A stretch of DNA of 38,040 nucleotides from Deltaproteobacteria bacterium (GCA_022340265.1 JAJDOH010000094.1:1-38040); one strand, 5' to 3'. Shown: positions 1 through 8,880, counted from the first letter of the stretch. Notes: generated by a model from the letters alone, not told the origin. Program-made: numbers and translations.

Positions 1-1
1 A

Positions 2-412
2 AAAATAAACATGGTTCCGGATTCCGCCCGGTTCAGCGTTGATTTGCGTAGCGTGCCGGGCGTGGACCATACCACTCTCTTGGAGACCGTAAAGCGACAC
101 CTGGGACCGGATATCGAGATTAAACCTTTGATTGATCTTCACGGCATTTCGACTTCACCGGATGATCCCTGGATCAGGCAGGCACTGGACATCATGGCCG
201 GTATCCAGGGAAGGCGACCCGAGCCGGGATATGTGAATTACTTTACGGATGCGTCCGTCCTGACTCCCGCCATGAACAATCCGCCCACACTTCTACTGGG
301 CCCCGGTGAACCGTCTCAGGCGCATCAAACCAATGAGTACTGCCTGGTGGAAAAGATCGACCGGGCGGTTGCGTTTTATCTGGCCATTGCCAGGGACTGG
401 ATAAAACCCTGA
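2..412 (+). CDS. M20 family metallopeptidase, C-terminal part (5' end outside window)
   Basis: The reading frame is open from the first bases of the window (K-I-N before the first Met), so this is the tail of a gene beginning upstream. The visible 136 residues match the end of ArgE/DapE/CPG2-type amidohydrolases: a segment NMVPDSARFSVDLRS typical of the lid-domain strand that returns to the catalytic domain, then the final catalytic stretch with LLGPGEPSQAHQTNEY, whose His lies where the family has a late zinc ligand. These enzymes are cytosolic zinc hydrolases that release amino acids from N-acyl or peptide substrates. The first two metal-binding motifs lie outside the window, so substrate (acetylornithine, succinyl-diaminopimelate or other) cannot be decided. 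A 171-bp spacer separates it from pyrK. Confidence 0.8.
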   Translation, partial: KINMVPDSARFSVDLRSVPGVDHTTLLETVKRHLGPDIEIKPLIDLHGISTSPDDPWIRQALDIMAGIQGRRPEPGYVNYFTDASVLTPAMNNPPTLLLGPGEPSQAHQTNEYCLVEKIDRAVAFYLAIARDWIKP

Positions 413-583
413 GAGTTCAGAAGGTGTTATGAGACATCCCCTCAAAGGGCTTATTCGTTTATGGTGTATTTTGTGGCGTGAATCGTCGTTCAACTTGGTG
501 GTTTCTTTTTTCTTGCCCCAGAGTCCGGTTTTTTTTATAGTCGATCCTGTAAAGTGCCGTTGTGCTTAGAGGGATAATAACTC

Positions 584-1369
584 ATGATCGAAGCGTCCAC
601 GGAAATTGTCTTCAACAAACGGGTTGCAAGAAATACCTTTTTTATGGGGTTTCGTTCAGGACCGATAGTGAATGCGGCAAAACCGGGCCAGTTTGTCATG
701 ATGCAGGTCCGGTCAGGCATAGATCCTCTTTTGAGACGACCTTTTTCCATTTGCGGGGTCAACGGGGACGTCCTGTTGATCCTTTATCGGGTGGTGGGCT
801 ACGGCACCGCCATTTTGAGCGAAAAGAAACCGGGAGACCTTATTCAGGTTCTGGGTCCCCTTGGTAAAGGATTTAAGTTTCCCGAAAAAGCGGTTCAGCC
901 CATTATGGTGGCAGGCGGCATGGGTATTGCGCCGCTTATATTTCTGTCGCTGGCATTGGCCCGCAAGGATCAGCATTTCCTGGCGGGTTACGGCATTTCA
1001 GCTGACGTGGTTCCCCTTGACCAATTGGGTATTGTGGGCCTTTCTCCCGCCATTGCCACCGAAGACGGTTCGCAGGGGCATCACGGGCGGGTGACGGATC
1101 TCCTGGACTCGGTTCTTTCAACCGCAAAAGAAACCTCCTTTGCCATCTTCACCTGCGGCCCCCTCCCCATGTTACAGTCTGTGCGCCGAATAGCCCTTGG
1201 AAAAAACATCCCCTGCCAGGTTTCTCTTGAAAGCACCATGGCCTGCGGTGTGGGTGCCTGCCAGGGTTGTGCGGTAAAAAAGGCCTCCCGGTTCAGCGGC
1301 GCCTATGCCCATGTGTGTCAGGACGGACCGGTTTTTGATGCCGGCATTCTGGATTGGGAGGTGATGTAG
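584..1369 (+). CDS. pyrK: Dihydroorotate dehydrogenase electron transfer subunit PyrK
   Basis: PyrK is the FAD and [2Fe-2S] subunit that passes electrons between PyrD and NAD+ in class 1B dihydroorotate dehydrogenase (pyrimidine synthesis, cytosol). The 261-residue protein has the ferredoxin reductase layout: flavin-binding RRPFSIC (51-57), GPLGKGF (91-97), nucleotide-binding GGMGIAP (111-117) and CGPLPML (191-197), then the iron-sulfur cysteines C221, C226, C229 and C245 in CGVGACQGC...HVC. The start ATG has an AGAGGGA Shine-Dalgarno region upstream. The stop codon lies two bases before the pyrD start and sits inside the pyrD ribosome site, so the two are translationally linked. Length and motifs are normal for the family. 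Confidence 0.95.
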   Translation: MIEASTEIVFNKRVARNTFFMGFRSGPIVNAAKPGQFVMMQVRSGIDPLLRRPFSICGVNGDVLLILYRVVGYGTAILSEKKPGDLIQVLGPLGKGFKFPEKAVQPIMVAGGMGIAPLIFLSLALARKDQHFLAGYGISADVVPLDQLGIVGLSPAIATEDGSQGHHGRVTDLLDSVLSTAKETSFAIFTCGPLPMLQSVRRIALGKNIPCQVSLESTMACGVGACQGCAVKKASRFSGAYAHVCQDGPVFDAGILDWEVM

Positions 1370-1371
1370 TC

Positions 1372-2289
1372 ATGGACAAACCTGATCTTTCGGTTCAATT
1401 GGGCGCCCTCAATCTCAAAAATCCGGTTCTCACGGCATCCGGGACCTTTGGCTATGGGCGGGAATTCGCGTCGGTTATGGATCCGGGCCTTCTGGGGGGC
1501 ATTGTGGTGAAGGGCATATCCCTGAAACCCATGGCTGGCAACCCGCCTCCGCGCATTGTTGAAACGCCTTGCGGCATGCTCAATGCCATAGGTTTGGCCA
1601 ACGTGGGGCTGAAATCCTTCTTGTCGGAAAAACTGCCCTGGCTTCAGAAACTGAAAACCTGTGTCATCGTAAATATCTACGGGCACTCCCTTGATGAGTA
1701 TGGTGCTGTGGCGGCCGGTCTTAAAGGGGTTCCCGGCGTTGCCGCCCTCGAGGTCAACATCAGCTGTCCCAACGTGGAACAGGGGGGAATGGCCTTTGGA
1801 ACGGATCCGGGTATGGCGGCGCGTGTGACGGAGCGGGTTCTTCGGGAAACCGATAAGCCGGTTATTGTGAAGCTCTCCCCCAACGTCACGGATATTCGCG
1901 TGATCGCCAGAGCCGTGGAAAAGGCGGGCGCTCATGCCCTTTCGCTGATCAATACGCTCACCGGCATGACCATTGATATTGAAAAGAGGTCCTCAAAACT
2001 GGCGAACGGTTCGGGGGGATTGTCAGGCCCGGCCATTCGACCGGTGGCGCTTCACATGGTGCGCCAGGTGGTCCAAACGGTCCGCCTCCCGGTTATCGGT
2101 ATCGGAGGGATTCGGGAAGCGCGGGACGCATTGGAGTTCCTTATTGCCGGCGCGGACGCGGTTCAGGTTGGGACAGCCAATTTTGTGAATCCCGGAGTTT
2201 CCCTCGACATTGTATCCGGTATTGAACAATTTCTGATGGAGCGCCATATTGAATCCGTTAAAGAAATTATCGGGACCCTCAAACCCTGA
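1372..2289 (+). CDS. pyrD: Dihydroorotate dehydrogenase, class 1B catalytic subunit
   Basis: PyrD oxidises dihydroorotate to orotate on FMN. The 305-residue TIM barrel shows the catalytic Cys in NISCPN (C132; class 2 enzymes have Ser there), the FMN-contacting lysine in KLSPN (K167), GGLSGPAI (205-212), and the phosphate-binding end GIGGI...GADAVQVGTA (233-259). I chose the ATG at 1372 over an in-frame TTG at 1354 because an exact GGGAGGTGAT ribosome site sits six bases upstream of it and overlaps the pyrK stop. The pairing with pyrK identifies the NAD-dependent class 1B form. No other pyr genes are in the window. Confidence 0.95.
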   Translation: MDKPDLSVQLGALNLKNPVLTASGTFGYGREFASVMDPGLLGGIVVKGISLKPMAGNPPPRIVETPCGMLNAIGLANVGLKSFLSEKLPWLQKLKTCVIVNIYGHSLDEYGAVAAGLKGVPGVAALEVNISCPNVEQGGMAFGTDPGMAARVTERVLRETDKPVIVKLSPNVTDIRVIARAVEKAGAHALSLINTLTGMTIDIEKRSSKLANGSGGLSGPAIRPVALHMVRQVVQTVRLPVIGIGGIREARDALEFLIAGADAVQVGTANFVNPGVSLDIVSGIEQFLMERHIESVKEIIGTLKP

Positions 2290-2415
2290 GCATGGGAGAG
2301 GAACAAACGTGAGCGTTTCAAAAGGGTTAAAAAAGTTGAGCGGAAACACGTGACGGCGTTTCCTTTGTACGACAAGCGGACCAAGACCCCTAAGGTTTTG
2401 ATCCGAAAGTGAATT

Positions 2416-3633
2416 TTAGAGCGTATACGGTTTCAGCTGAAGCAGTTTTTTGTCCTGGGTGACGACGACGTGATAAAATCGATCTTGGGGCACGTAGATG
2501 TAGGGGACATCTTCTTCTCTGCGGTAGAGAAAATGGGACAGGATCATTCGGTTGACGGCCCTGTGTCCCACAATAATGATACTTTGGGAATCACTGCTTA
2601 AATAAAGGGCTTTCTTGAGCCCCATATCGACTCGGTGTTTCATGGAAACGTATCCCTCTCCACTGGGATAGACATAATTATATTTATCTTTTTTCCTCGC
2701 CTGGAAGACATGGGGCATTTGGTCCCGAATTTCTTCATAGCTCATGCACTCACAGATGCCGCTCTCTATCTCATTAAACTCTTCGAGTGGAATAATGGTG
2801 CATCTTTTCTGTAACGCTTTGATCGGCACAGCCGTCTGTATGGTTCTTCTTTTTTCGCTGGTAAAGATAACGGGTATCTTTTTTCGTTGAAAATATCGCG
2901 CCAGACCCTTGGCCTGCGCCAAGCCGTTTTCCGTGAGCTCGCTATCGCCCCCGATGCGATTTTCCAGGTTGAAGTGGGTTTCGCCGTGACGAAGCAGGAA
3001 AAGATTCTTGACCGTGTCGGTTACCAGAAAATCCCGAATTCGGTCCCAGTAGGGAATCTTGTCTGTAATCTCTTCCGCCAGGATTTTGTTATTCAGAGAA
3101 TCGAGCTTGATGTAATTCCGTTCCGTTTCAATGGGTGTGTACAGCATTTCGTAATACGCCATCCGTTGGCGAAAGCTCTTGATGGCGTTTTCCTTTGTCA
3201 GATGGCTGAATTCCGGATTGGATATCTTTCGCTGGATGCTTGCCTTGAGAATTTTTTCATCTTCATTGATGCATTCGATAAAAATTATGGGGTGGTCCGT
3301 AATGGATCGAATTATTTTTTCTCTCCGTTTGGCGCTCACATTGGTGGCATCCAGGATCGCCACATAACCCGTACGGGTAAGGTAGTCCGCGGCGCGTCCC
3401 ATGTTGGTGACGGCGATTTTCTCCCGAAGTTCAACCCCATGCCGATTGTCCGGGCTGTAGAACTCAGGTCTTGAAGTTTCTACGCCGGTGAGTCTTCTTC
3501 TGAGATCGCCATTGTTGAAAATACCGGTTCGGATGCCGTATTTTGTCAAATTATCTTTAAGCTTGTAGGCAATGGTCGATTTTCCCCTTGCAGGAAGACC
3601 CACCATGACGATGTAGAGCTTGTTGTTGCGCAT
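2416..3633 (-). CDS. Bifunctional 6-phosphofructo-2-kinase / fructose-2,6-bisphosphatase homologue
   Basis: This 405-residue protein aligns by motif along its whole length with the eukaryotic PFKFB enzymes that make and destroy fructose 2,6-bisphosphate. Kinase half (about 1-205): Walker A GLPARGKST (12-20), FNNGDLRRR (39-47), ILDATNVSAKRRE (93-105), FIECINEDEKI (118-128). Phosphatase half (about 208-405, histidine phosphatase fold): LLRHGETHFNLENRIGGD with phosphate-accepting H216, the TSEKRRTIQTA segment, acid residue E288 in NEIESG, and second His H357 in VGHRAVNR. The sequence lacks the long regulatory ends of the animal isoforms. It is convergent with pyrD and divergent from the Bax inhibitor gene. 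Activity is inferred; either half could be inactive or have a different sugar-phosphate substrate. A class I FBPase gene lies 1.7 kb away. Confidence 0.85.
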   Translation of the reverse strand: MRNNKLYIVMVGLPARGKSTIAYKLKDNLTKYGIRTGIFNNGDLRRRLTGVETSRPEFYSPDNRHGVELREKIAVTNMGRAADYLTRTGYVAILDATNVSAKRREKIIRSITDHPIIFIECINEDEKILKASIQRKISNPEFSHLTKENAIKSFRQRMAYYEMLYTPIETERNYIKLDSLNNKILAEEITDKIPYWDRIRDFLVTDTVKNLFLLRHGETHFNLENRIGGDSELTENGLAQAKGLARYFQRKKIPVIFTSEKRRTIQTAVPIKALQKRCTIIPLEEFNEIESGICECMSYEEIRDQMPHVFQARKKDKYNYVYPSGEGYVSMKHRVDMGLKKALYLSSDSQSIIIVGHRAVNRMILSHFLYRREEDVPYIYVPQDRFYHVVVTQDKKLLQLKPYTL

Positions 3634-3668
3634 GCCTGGTTGACTCCTGAATGTTGTCCTGTTTGCCC

Positions 3669-3696
3669 TTGAACTTTACAAAAGAACATCTATAAT
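3669..3696 (+). promoter_or_regulatory. Sigma70-like promoter for the Bax inhibitor-1 family gene
   Basis: TTGAAC (3669-3674), a 16-bp spacer and an exact TATAAT (3691-3696) lie about 65 bp before the start codon of the gene at 3761. Read from sequence only. Confidence 0.6.
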
Positions 3697-3760
3697 AAAA
3701 AGAAATTATGTACGCAACTCAATTTGACGAATATGTTTTTTCATAAAGGGAGGTAAAAGC

Positions 3761-4465
3761 ATGGCACAAACAACTGTCTCCAGACCAAGGGCAGAAACGC
3801 TGGTAAATGATTTTGTCAGGAGCGTATACAATTGGATGGGGATCGGCCTCGGCCTGACGGCGGTGGTGGCATTGTATGTTTCAGGAAACGAGTCACTGAT
3901 GCGGCTGATTTTCGGCAATTCCGTGATCTTCATACTTCTGATAGTGGCGGAATTGGGTCTCGTGTTCGCCATATCCGGCATGGTCCATAAAATGAGTTCG
4001 GGGACAGCCACGTCGCTGTTTCTCGTCTATTCAGCACTCAATGGCGTTACGTTGTCATTCATCTTCTTAGCCTATACACAAACGTCCATCGTCAGTACAT
4101 TTTTTATATGTGCAGGGACTTTTGTGGCCTGCAGTATTTACGGGTGGATTACCAAGCGGGACCTGACATCCATGGGCGGGTTCCTGATGATGGGTTTAAT
4201 CGGGATTATTATCGCATCACTGGTGAACATGTTTTTCAGAAGTCCCGGCATGAGCATGGTCATCAGCTACATCGGTGTGATTGTGTTTGTGGGTCTTACC
4301 GCCTATGACACGCAGAAGCTCAAGAATATGGCACTGACACAGCCCGTGGATGCGGATGGTTCCGTGGTGAGAAAAGGGGCCATTCTGGGAGCGTTGTCGC
4401 TCTATCTGGATTTCATCAATCTGTTCCTGATGCTGCTCCGGATTTTCGGTCAGGGCCGGGATTAA
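3761..4465 (+). CDS. Bax inhibitor-1 / YccA family integral membrane protein
   Basis: The 234-residue protein is almost entirely membrane-embedded, with about seven hydrophobic segments from residue 25 onward and a charged N-terminal tail. The conserved end of the BI-1/YccA family is visible: VGLTAYDTQKLKNMA, then GALSLYLDFINLFLMLLRIFG. Bacterial members are inner-membrane proteins; BsYetJ is a pH-sensitive calcium leak channel and E. coli YccA interacts with the FtsH protease. The two Asp residues in AYDTQ and YLDF correspond to the buried pair implicated in proton/calcium sensing. The gene has a strong GGGAGGT ribosome site, its own promoter and its own terminator, so it is a single-gene unit. 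Its exact role here is unknown. Confidence 0.9.
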   Translation: MAQTTVSRPRAETLVNDFVRSVYNWMGIGLGLTAVVALYVSGNESLMRLIFGNSVIFILLIVAELGLVFAISGMVHKMSSGTATSLFLVYSALNGVTLSFIFLAYTQTSIVSTFFICAGTFVACSIYGWITKRDLTSMGGFLMMGLIGIIIASLVNMFFRSPGMSMVISYIGVIVFVGLTAYDTQKLKNMALTQPVDADGSVVRKGAILGALSLYLDFINLFLMLLRIFGQGRD

Positions 4466-4498
4466 TGATCACCGGCAGCCCCGATTCTTTTGACAAAG

Positions 4499-4540
4499 AA
4501 TCCTCCTGATCGAAGGTTTACCTGTCAGGAGGATTTTTTT
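4499..4540 (+). terminator. Rho-independent terminator
   Basis: The 11-base arms AATCCTCCTGA (4499-4509) and TCAGGAGGATT (4525-4535) are perfectly complementary and are followed by a run of T to 4540. It lies 34 bp after the stop of the Bax inhibitor-1 family gene and should end that transcript. Confidence 0.85.
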
Positions 4541-4651
4541 GTGGGGTTTTGGAAGAATGACCTATCCTTCTTACATAAAGCTGTACGAAGGATTAACAAG
4601 GCTGGATCAAAGGCGCCTGCCTGAGAGGGTTCCGCGGATGATTTTTGGAAG

Positions 4652-5314
4652 ATGATGGGTGCTAAAAAGACATTTGTAATCGGGGATATTCATGGCCAGC
4701 TTGGCATGCTTGAAAACCTGATGGCAAAGATTCCATGGCGGCCCGGTAAAGATGCCCTGGTTTTTTTGGGAGATTATGTGGACCGGGGGCCGGATTCCAA
4801 AGGTGTCGTTGATTATCTTCTGTCTTTGACGGCAAATTATTCAAAGATCAGATGCATTCTCGGGAACCATGAGGGAATGCTGCTCGACTACCTGGCAGGT
4901 GTCAACAGGGAGTTGTATCTGGTCAATGGGGGGGGATCCACTCTGAGGACATATCAGCGCCACGGAAAGCACCTCAGCACGCAGCCCCGGGATGTCGAAA
5001 TACCCGAAGAGCACATCATGTTCTACAATTCTCTTCAGCTCCTTGTTGAGCTCGACGGCTATTATCTGATTCACGCAGGGTTCCGGCCGGGCATACCCGT
5101 GGCAATGCAGGCAAGAACCGATATGCTGTGGATTCGGGAACCCTTTATTTCGTCAAATTACGATTTCGGAAAAAAGGTTGTTTTCGGCCATACTCCCTTC
5201 GAAGAACCACGGGTCATGAAAAACAAAATCGGTATTGACACGGGTGCGGCCTACGGCAGGCGGCTCTGCTGTTTGGAACTGCCCTCTGAACGATTCTATT
5301 TTGCAGGCCTGTGA
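4652..5314 (+). CDS. PPP-family metallophosphatase (protein phosphatase-like)
   Basis: This 220-residue protein carries the full metal-binding signature of PPP/calcineurin-like phosphatases: GDIHGQ (11-16), GDYVDRG (40-46), GNHE (71-74), then IHAGF and VFGHTPF with the later metal-binding histidines. The overall size and the DYVDRGPDS form match bacterial serine/threonine protein phosphatases such as PrpA/PrpB and phage lambda phosphatase, rather than Ap4A hydrolase. The real substrate cannot be read from sequence. Two consecutive ATG codons follow directly after GGAAG, so the start may be 4652 or 4655. It converges on fbp with a 32-bp gap and no clear terminator between them. Confidence 0.85.
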   Translation: MMGAKKTFVIGDIHGQLGMLENLMAKIPWRPGKDALVFLGDYVDRGPDSKGVVDYLLSLTANYSKIRCILGNHEGMLLDYLAGVNRELYLVNGGGSTLRTYQRHGKHLSTQPRDVEIPEEHIMFYNSLQLLVELDGYYLIHAGFRPGIPVAMQARTDMLWIREPFISSNYDFGKKVVFGHTPFEEPRVMKNKIGIDTGAAYGRRLCCLELPSERFYFAGL

Positions 5315-5346
5315 ACAGAGGTGAAGGTCCATTCAAGAAAACCTGA

Positions 5347-6381
5347 TCAAGAAACATCTCCGCCAATAAATTTTTCGGCCAGTTCAACGTCTTGCCTGTT
5401 GCCGATATACAGCGGCACCCGCTGGTGTAGCTCTTTGGGATCGATTTCGAGGATCGGGCCGTGGCCGTCACTGGCGTATCCGCCTGCCTCTTTTGCCACA
5501 AGGGCAAGGGGATTGGCTTCCACCATCAACCGTAGTTTTCCTGTTGGCTTCTTGGGGTCTTTCCGGTCAGCCGGATACATGAAAATGCCCCCTTTCAGCA
5601 GGTTTCGATGGAAATCGGCGACCAGACTCCCCACGTACCGGGCTGAATAGGGGCGGTTGGTTTCCCTGTCGGCGGATTTGAAATGATCAATGAGGGCTTT
5701 CGTATTTTCATCCCAGTAAGCATAGTTTCCCTCGTTAACACTGTAGGTTTTGGATTTTTCGGGGATTTTAATATCTTTGTGAGACAGGAGGAACTCTCCG
5801 ACGCTGGGATACAGCGTAAATCCGTGTACACCGGTGCCGTTCCCGGTGGTGTACACCATCATGGTGCTGGAGCCGTAGATGAAATAGCCTGCCGCCACCT
5901 GCTCTATCCCGGGTTGGAGCACATCGTTTAAAAGACAGTCCACGTCGGTTTCTTCACTTTTCTTTTTGTAGATGCCGAAGATGGTTCCGATGCTCACATT
6001 CACATCGATGTTGCTGGATCCGTCCAGGGGATCAAACACAATGATGTAATTACCTTTGGGATATTGAGAGGGGATGTCGATGAGATCCGCATTCTCTTCC
6101 GAGCCCATGCAACAGAGCTGGCCGATGTGCTGCATGCGCTCAATGACCACGTTGTTTGCAAAGACATCCAACTTCTGGACCTGCTCATTCTGAACGTTCA
6201 CTTTTCCGGTGGCGCCCAGGATATCCGCAAGTCCCGCCTTGTTGACTTCTCTGGAGATGACTTTTGCTGCGACGATCAATTCGTTCAAGAGTGTTGTAAA
6301 AGCCCCTGTGGCTTCCGGGCTTTGCCGTTGCTGCTCCAGAAGGTGCTGTGTGATGGTGATGCCGACGCCATTGCTGCCCAT
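5347..6381 (-). CDS. fbp: Class I fructose-1,6-bisphosphatase
   Basis: FBPase hydrolyses fructose 1,6-bisphosphate to fructose 6-phosphate, the committed step of gluconeogenesis. The 344-residue protein has the class I metal-site motifs SEEN (E95, E96) and [10 protein letters not shown] (117-126), the substrate-binding [18 protein letters not shown] stretch, and the end segment [20 protein letters not shown]. An exact AAGGAGATG ribosome site precedes the ATG by 4-5 bases. It is the last gene of a minus-strand run with an orphan response regulator and a membrane permease. Class I enzymes in animals and yeast are inhibited by fructose 2,6-bisphosphate; the nearby PFK-2/FBPase-2 homologue makes that worth testing here. 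Confidence 0.95.
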   Translation of the reverse strand: MGSNGVGITITQHLLEQQRQSPEATGAFTTLLNELIVAAKVISREVNKAGLADILGATGKVNVQNEQVQKLDVFANNVVIERMQHIGQLCCMGSEENADLIDIPSQYPKGNYIIVFDPLDGSSNIDVNVSIGTIFGIYKKKSEETDVDCLLNDVLQPGIEQVAAGYFIYGSSTMMVYTTGNGTGVHGFTLYPSVGEFLLSHKDIKIPEKSKTYSVNEGNYAYWDENTKALIDHFKSADRETNRPYSARYVGSLVADFHRNLLKGGIFMYPADRKDPKKPTGKLRLMVEANPLALVAKEAGGYASDGHGPILEIDPKELHQRVPLYIGNRQDVELAEKFIGGDVS

Positions 6382-6402
6382 TTTTACATCTCCTTTCGTA
6401 AT

Positions 6403-6891
6403 TTAATATTTCAACAATGAATCCCAGAATTCAGGATCCTCGTTTCGCCAGTTTTCACCGAAACGTCTATCGCAGAATTTGCTCAATCGGTCGTACCATC
6501 TCGCCCACACATTTTTGTTTTTTTCCAAAGCATCAAGAATGTCCGCAAGATATACATCTACTTTTCCCATCTCATCTTTGGGTACATAAAAATACGCGCC
6601 TTTTTCAAATGATTTCTTGAGGTTGTCCTGGCTCAACGCATGGGCGGTGAGCATCAGAACCGGAATATCTCTTCCTCTGGCCAATTCAAGGAGATCATAG
6701 CCGCGGACGCCCATGATATCCAGGACCGCCGCATCGTAGGAACGGGTCTGGAGAAGCTCTCTGGCTTCTTCATAGGATGATGCCCGGTCAATATTACAAA
6801 CTTCCAGATGTTCGGAAAGAAAATCAAGAATGTCTTTTTCATCATCAACGATGAGGATTTTCTTATCTTTTAAAATTTTTTCAGGATCCAT
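6403..6891 (-). CDS. Orphan response regulator (receiver domain with short C-terminal tail)
   Basis: The 162-residue protein is a CheY-like receiver domain: acidic pair D16/D17 in IVDDE, phosphorylation site D58 in VLDIMG, T82 in LTAHA, and K105 in VPKD. After about residue 120 comes a Trp-rich charged tail (WARWYDRL...ENWRNEDPEFW) rather than a recognised DNA-binding or enzyme domain. I chose the ATG at 6891 because GGAGG lies seven bases upstream; a longer form starting at 6921 is possible. No histidine kinase is present in the window. The gene sits 21 bp upstream of fbp and 45 bp downstream of an AI-2E family permease gene, so it is probably co-transcribed with both. Its partner is unknown. 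Confidence 0.85.
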   Translation of the reverse strand: MDPEKILKDKKILIVDDEKDILDFLSEHLEVCNIDRASSYEEARELLQTRSYDAAVLDIMGVRGYDLLELARGRDIPVLMLTAHALSQDNLKKSFEKGAYFYVPKDEMGKVDVYLADILDALEKNKNVWARWYDRLSKFCDRRFGENWRNEDPEFWDSLLKY

Positions 6892-6936
6892 TTCGTATCC
6901 TCCCTGGAATTTGGATGGCATATTGTTTTTCCAAGA

Positions 6937-8016
6937 CTATACGGCTTTGTCGCGATATTCAAGTCGGTATATTTCCGCCAGCGTCAGAAATACGGTGATA
7001 ATCAACGGGCCATAGACAATCCCAAGGATTCCGAAAACCTTTATTCCGCCAATGATGCCCACAAAAACAAGGAGTGCATTCATTTGCATCCCCTGTCCGA
7101 TAAGCCGCGGTTTAACGAGATACTCAATGACCGAACTGTAGCTGAGATTGTAAATCAGAAATCCCAGCGCAAGCCCGCTGTTTCCGTGGAGAAAAAGAAT
7201 GACGGTGGTGGGGATAAACACGGCCGAAGCGCCGATAATGGGCAAAAAGGCCATAAAGCTGATGACGGTCCCCCAGAGGAAGGGCGAACTGAGACCAAAG
7301 AAATAAAATCCGAGTCCCCCCAGAATTCCCTGAACAATTCCCGAAAGGCCGTTGCCCACCACAATGGCCCGGCCCATCTCATGAAATTTATCGGTCAGCC
7401 TTTCCAACTGATTTGCAGGTACAGGCAGCAGTTCGAAAAAGTAGCGCTTCAGCCTGTCCCCATCTTTAAAAAGATAATACATTGTGAGGGCCATGAGGAA
7501 AAACTGGATCAGGAAGTTGAGCAGGTTCGAAGCGATGGAACTGATCTGATTGTACAGAAACAGACCGATGTTTTTTCCGATGGAGGAGCCCAGATCTTCT
7601 ATGGTTTCCGGCGTTATTTCAAGACCTGTCATGTCATTGATTTTTTTGAAGCGTTGTGCCCAGACAGGATCGTCTTTCAAGAATACCTTTAATTTGCTCA
7701 ACGACATTTTGCTGCTGCTGGTGCGGTAAAAATCATAGGCCTCGTTGGAAAGCGTTCCAACGAACCAGCTCATGGGAATGATCAGGGTAATTAGAATTAA
7801 AACGGTGAAGCACAGGGACGCCAGTACCTCCCGTTTGCGAAAAAGATGATTAACCTTCGCATAAAGGCTGTAAAAGATGCTGACAATGAGCATGGCCAGT
7901 ATGATTGCCGACAAAAAGGTCCAGAAGAGCGTGACGATCAGCAGAAGAGAACAAAGCAGAAAAATGAGAAAGAATCTCGCGCCCTGTTTTTTATCCACGC
8001 AATTGGAGTCTGTCAT
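6937..8016 (-). CDS. AI-2E family (PerM/YdiK-like) transporter
   Basis: The 359-residue polytopic protein has the AI-2E exporter family pattern: two N-terminal membrane helices, a long soluble stretch (about 85-150), then a run of helices with the conserved GNGLSGIVQGILGGLGF, the PIIGASAVFIP segment and the end motif GIIGGIKVFGILGIVYGPL. Family members include TqsA (autoinducer-2 export) and sodium/proton antiporters, so the transported substrate is open. It follows thiM by 34 bp on the same strand and precedes the response regulator gene, suggesting membership of a thiL-thiM-permease-regulator-fbp transcript. Nothing in the sequence links it to thiamine. Confidence 0.9.
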   Translation of the reverse strand: MTDSNCVDKKQGARFFLIFLLCSLLLIVTLFWTFLSAIILAMLIVSIFYSLYAKVNHLFRKREVLASLCFTVLILITLIIPMSWFVGTLSNEAYDFYRTSSSKMSLSKLKVFLKDDPVWAQRFKKINDMTGLEITPETIEDLGSSIGKNIGLFLYNQISSIASNLLNFLIQFFLMALTMYYLFKDGDRLKRYFFELLPVPANQLERLTDKFHEMGRAIVVGNGLSGIVQGILGGLGFYFFGLSSPFLWGTVISFMAFLPIIGASAVFIPTTVILFLHGNSGLALGFLIYNLSYSSVIEYLVKPRLIGQGMQMNALLVFVGIIGGIKVFGILGIVYGPLIITVFLTLAEIYRLEYRDKAV

Positions 8017-8050
8017 TTTGTATTACCGTCTATCGCAATCGAAGATGATA

Positions 8051-8866
8051 TCAGGATTCAATCCGGATCTTTTCCTTTAGCTTTTCGGCATCCAGGTTGA
8101 ACAGGGCATCCAGAAGAGCGGGGTGAAAGGTTCCCGGACCCTTGGATTGGCCGGCGGCCTCTTCTCCCGCCAGACCGTAAGCAGCCAGAGCTGTGGCGGT
8201 TGCTTCAAGGCTATTACCGTCCACCGCTAGAAAGGCGCCGATCAGCGCAGTGGCAACGCAGCCGGTCCCCGTGACGCTTCCCATCCGTTCATGACCGTTG
8301 AACACTCTCAAGACGCTTTTTCCATCGGTGACCAGATCGACCGGTCCGGTGATGGCGAGGGTGGTTCCCAGCTTTTGTGCAAGGTCAACGGCGGCGCTCT
8401 CTGCTTCATCAACGCCATGCACCGCATCAACGCCTTTGGTTTTGGTTTGCGAGTCTTTTCGTGCCAGTGACAGCACCTCGGAAGCGTTTCCGCGAATCAC
8501 ATGGATGGAAACTGATTCGGCGAGCCTCATGGCGGTGCCGGTTCGAAAGGTGGTCGCACCCGCTCCTACCGGATCCAAAACAACGGGGATCCCCAGTTCG
8601 TTGGCTTTTCTCCCGGCTTTCAACATGCTCTCCACCCAAGTTCGCGTCAACGTGCCGATATTGAGCACAAGGGCGCCGGCAAAGGCAACCATTTCTTCCA
8701 CCTCTTCCGGTGCATGGGCCATGACGGGAGATGCGCCGAATGCGAGAAGGGCATTGGCTGTGAAATTCATCACCACAAAATTGGTGATGTTGTGGATCAG
8801 CGGTTTTCGGATTCTTAAGGCCGTAAGGTTGTTGGCGGCTTTCGTGGCAAGTTCGTCACTGAACAT
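8051..8866 (-). CDS. thiM: Hydroxyethylthiazole kinase
   Basis: ThiM phosphorylates the thiazole moiety of thiamine, a salvage step feeding ThiE. The 271-residue protein shows the ribokinase-like fold markers of the family: N-terminal PLIHNITNFVVMNFTANA, VLDPVGAGA (96-104), the RGNASEV segment, and the anion-hole/catalytic GSVTGTGCVATAL with C203. Length is normal. It starts 14 bp after the thiL stop and is followed by a permease gene, so it is part of a minus-strand operon. Confidence 0.95.
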   Translation of the reverse strand: MFSDELATKAANNLTALRIRKPLIHNITNFVVMNFTANALLAFGASPVMAHAPEEVEEMVAFAGALVLNIGTLTRTWVESMLKAGRKANELGIPVVLDPVGAGATTFRTGTAMRLAESVSIHVIRGNASEVLSLARKDSQTKTKGVDAVHGVDEAESAAVDLAQKLGTTLAITGPVDLVTDGKSVLRVFNGHERMGSVTGTGCVATALIGAFLAVDGNSLEATATALAAYGLAGEEAAGQSKGPGTFHPALLDALFNLDAEKLKEKIRIES

Positions 8867-8880
8867 TTGTTATAGCGTCC

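Noticed and set aside
1318-1935. A 205-codon minus-strand frame opposite pyrD
   Set aside because: It is a shadow of pyrK/pyrD codon usage with no domain and no ribosome site.
2290-2415. Possible terminator hairpin between pyrD and the PFK-2/FBPase-2 gene
   Set aside because: Only a six-base inverted repeat (GGAAAC/GTTTCC) with no T run was found.
4560-4650. Possible TPP-riboswitch-like CTGAGAGGG before the phosphatase gene
   Set aside because: Only one short match is present, with no second thi-box segment or conserved stems, and the downstream gene is not a thiamine gene.
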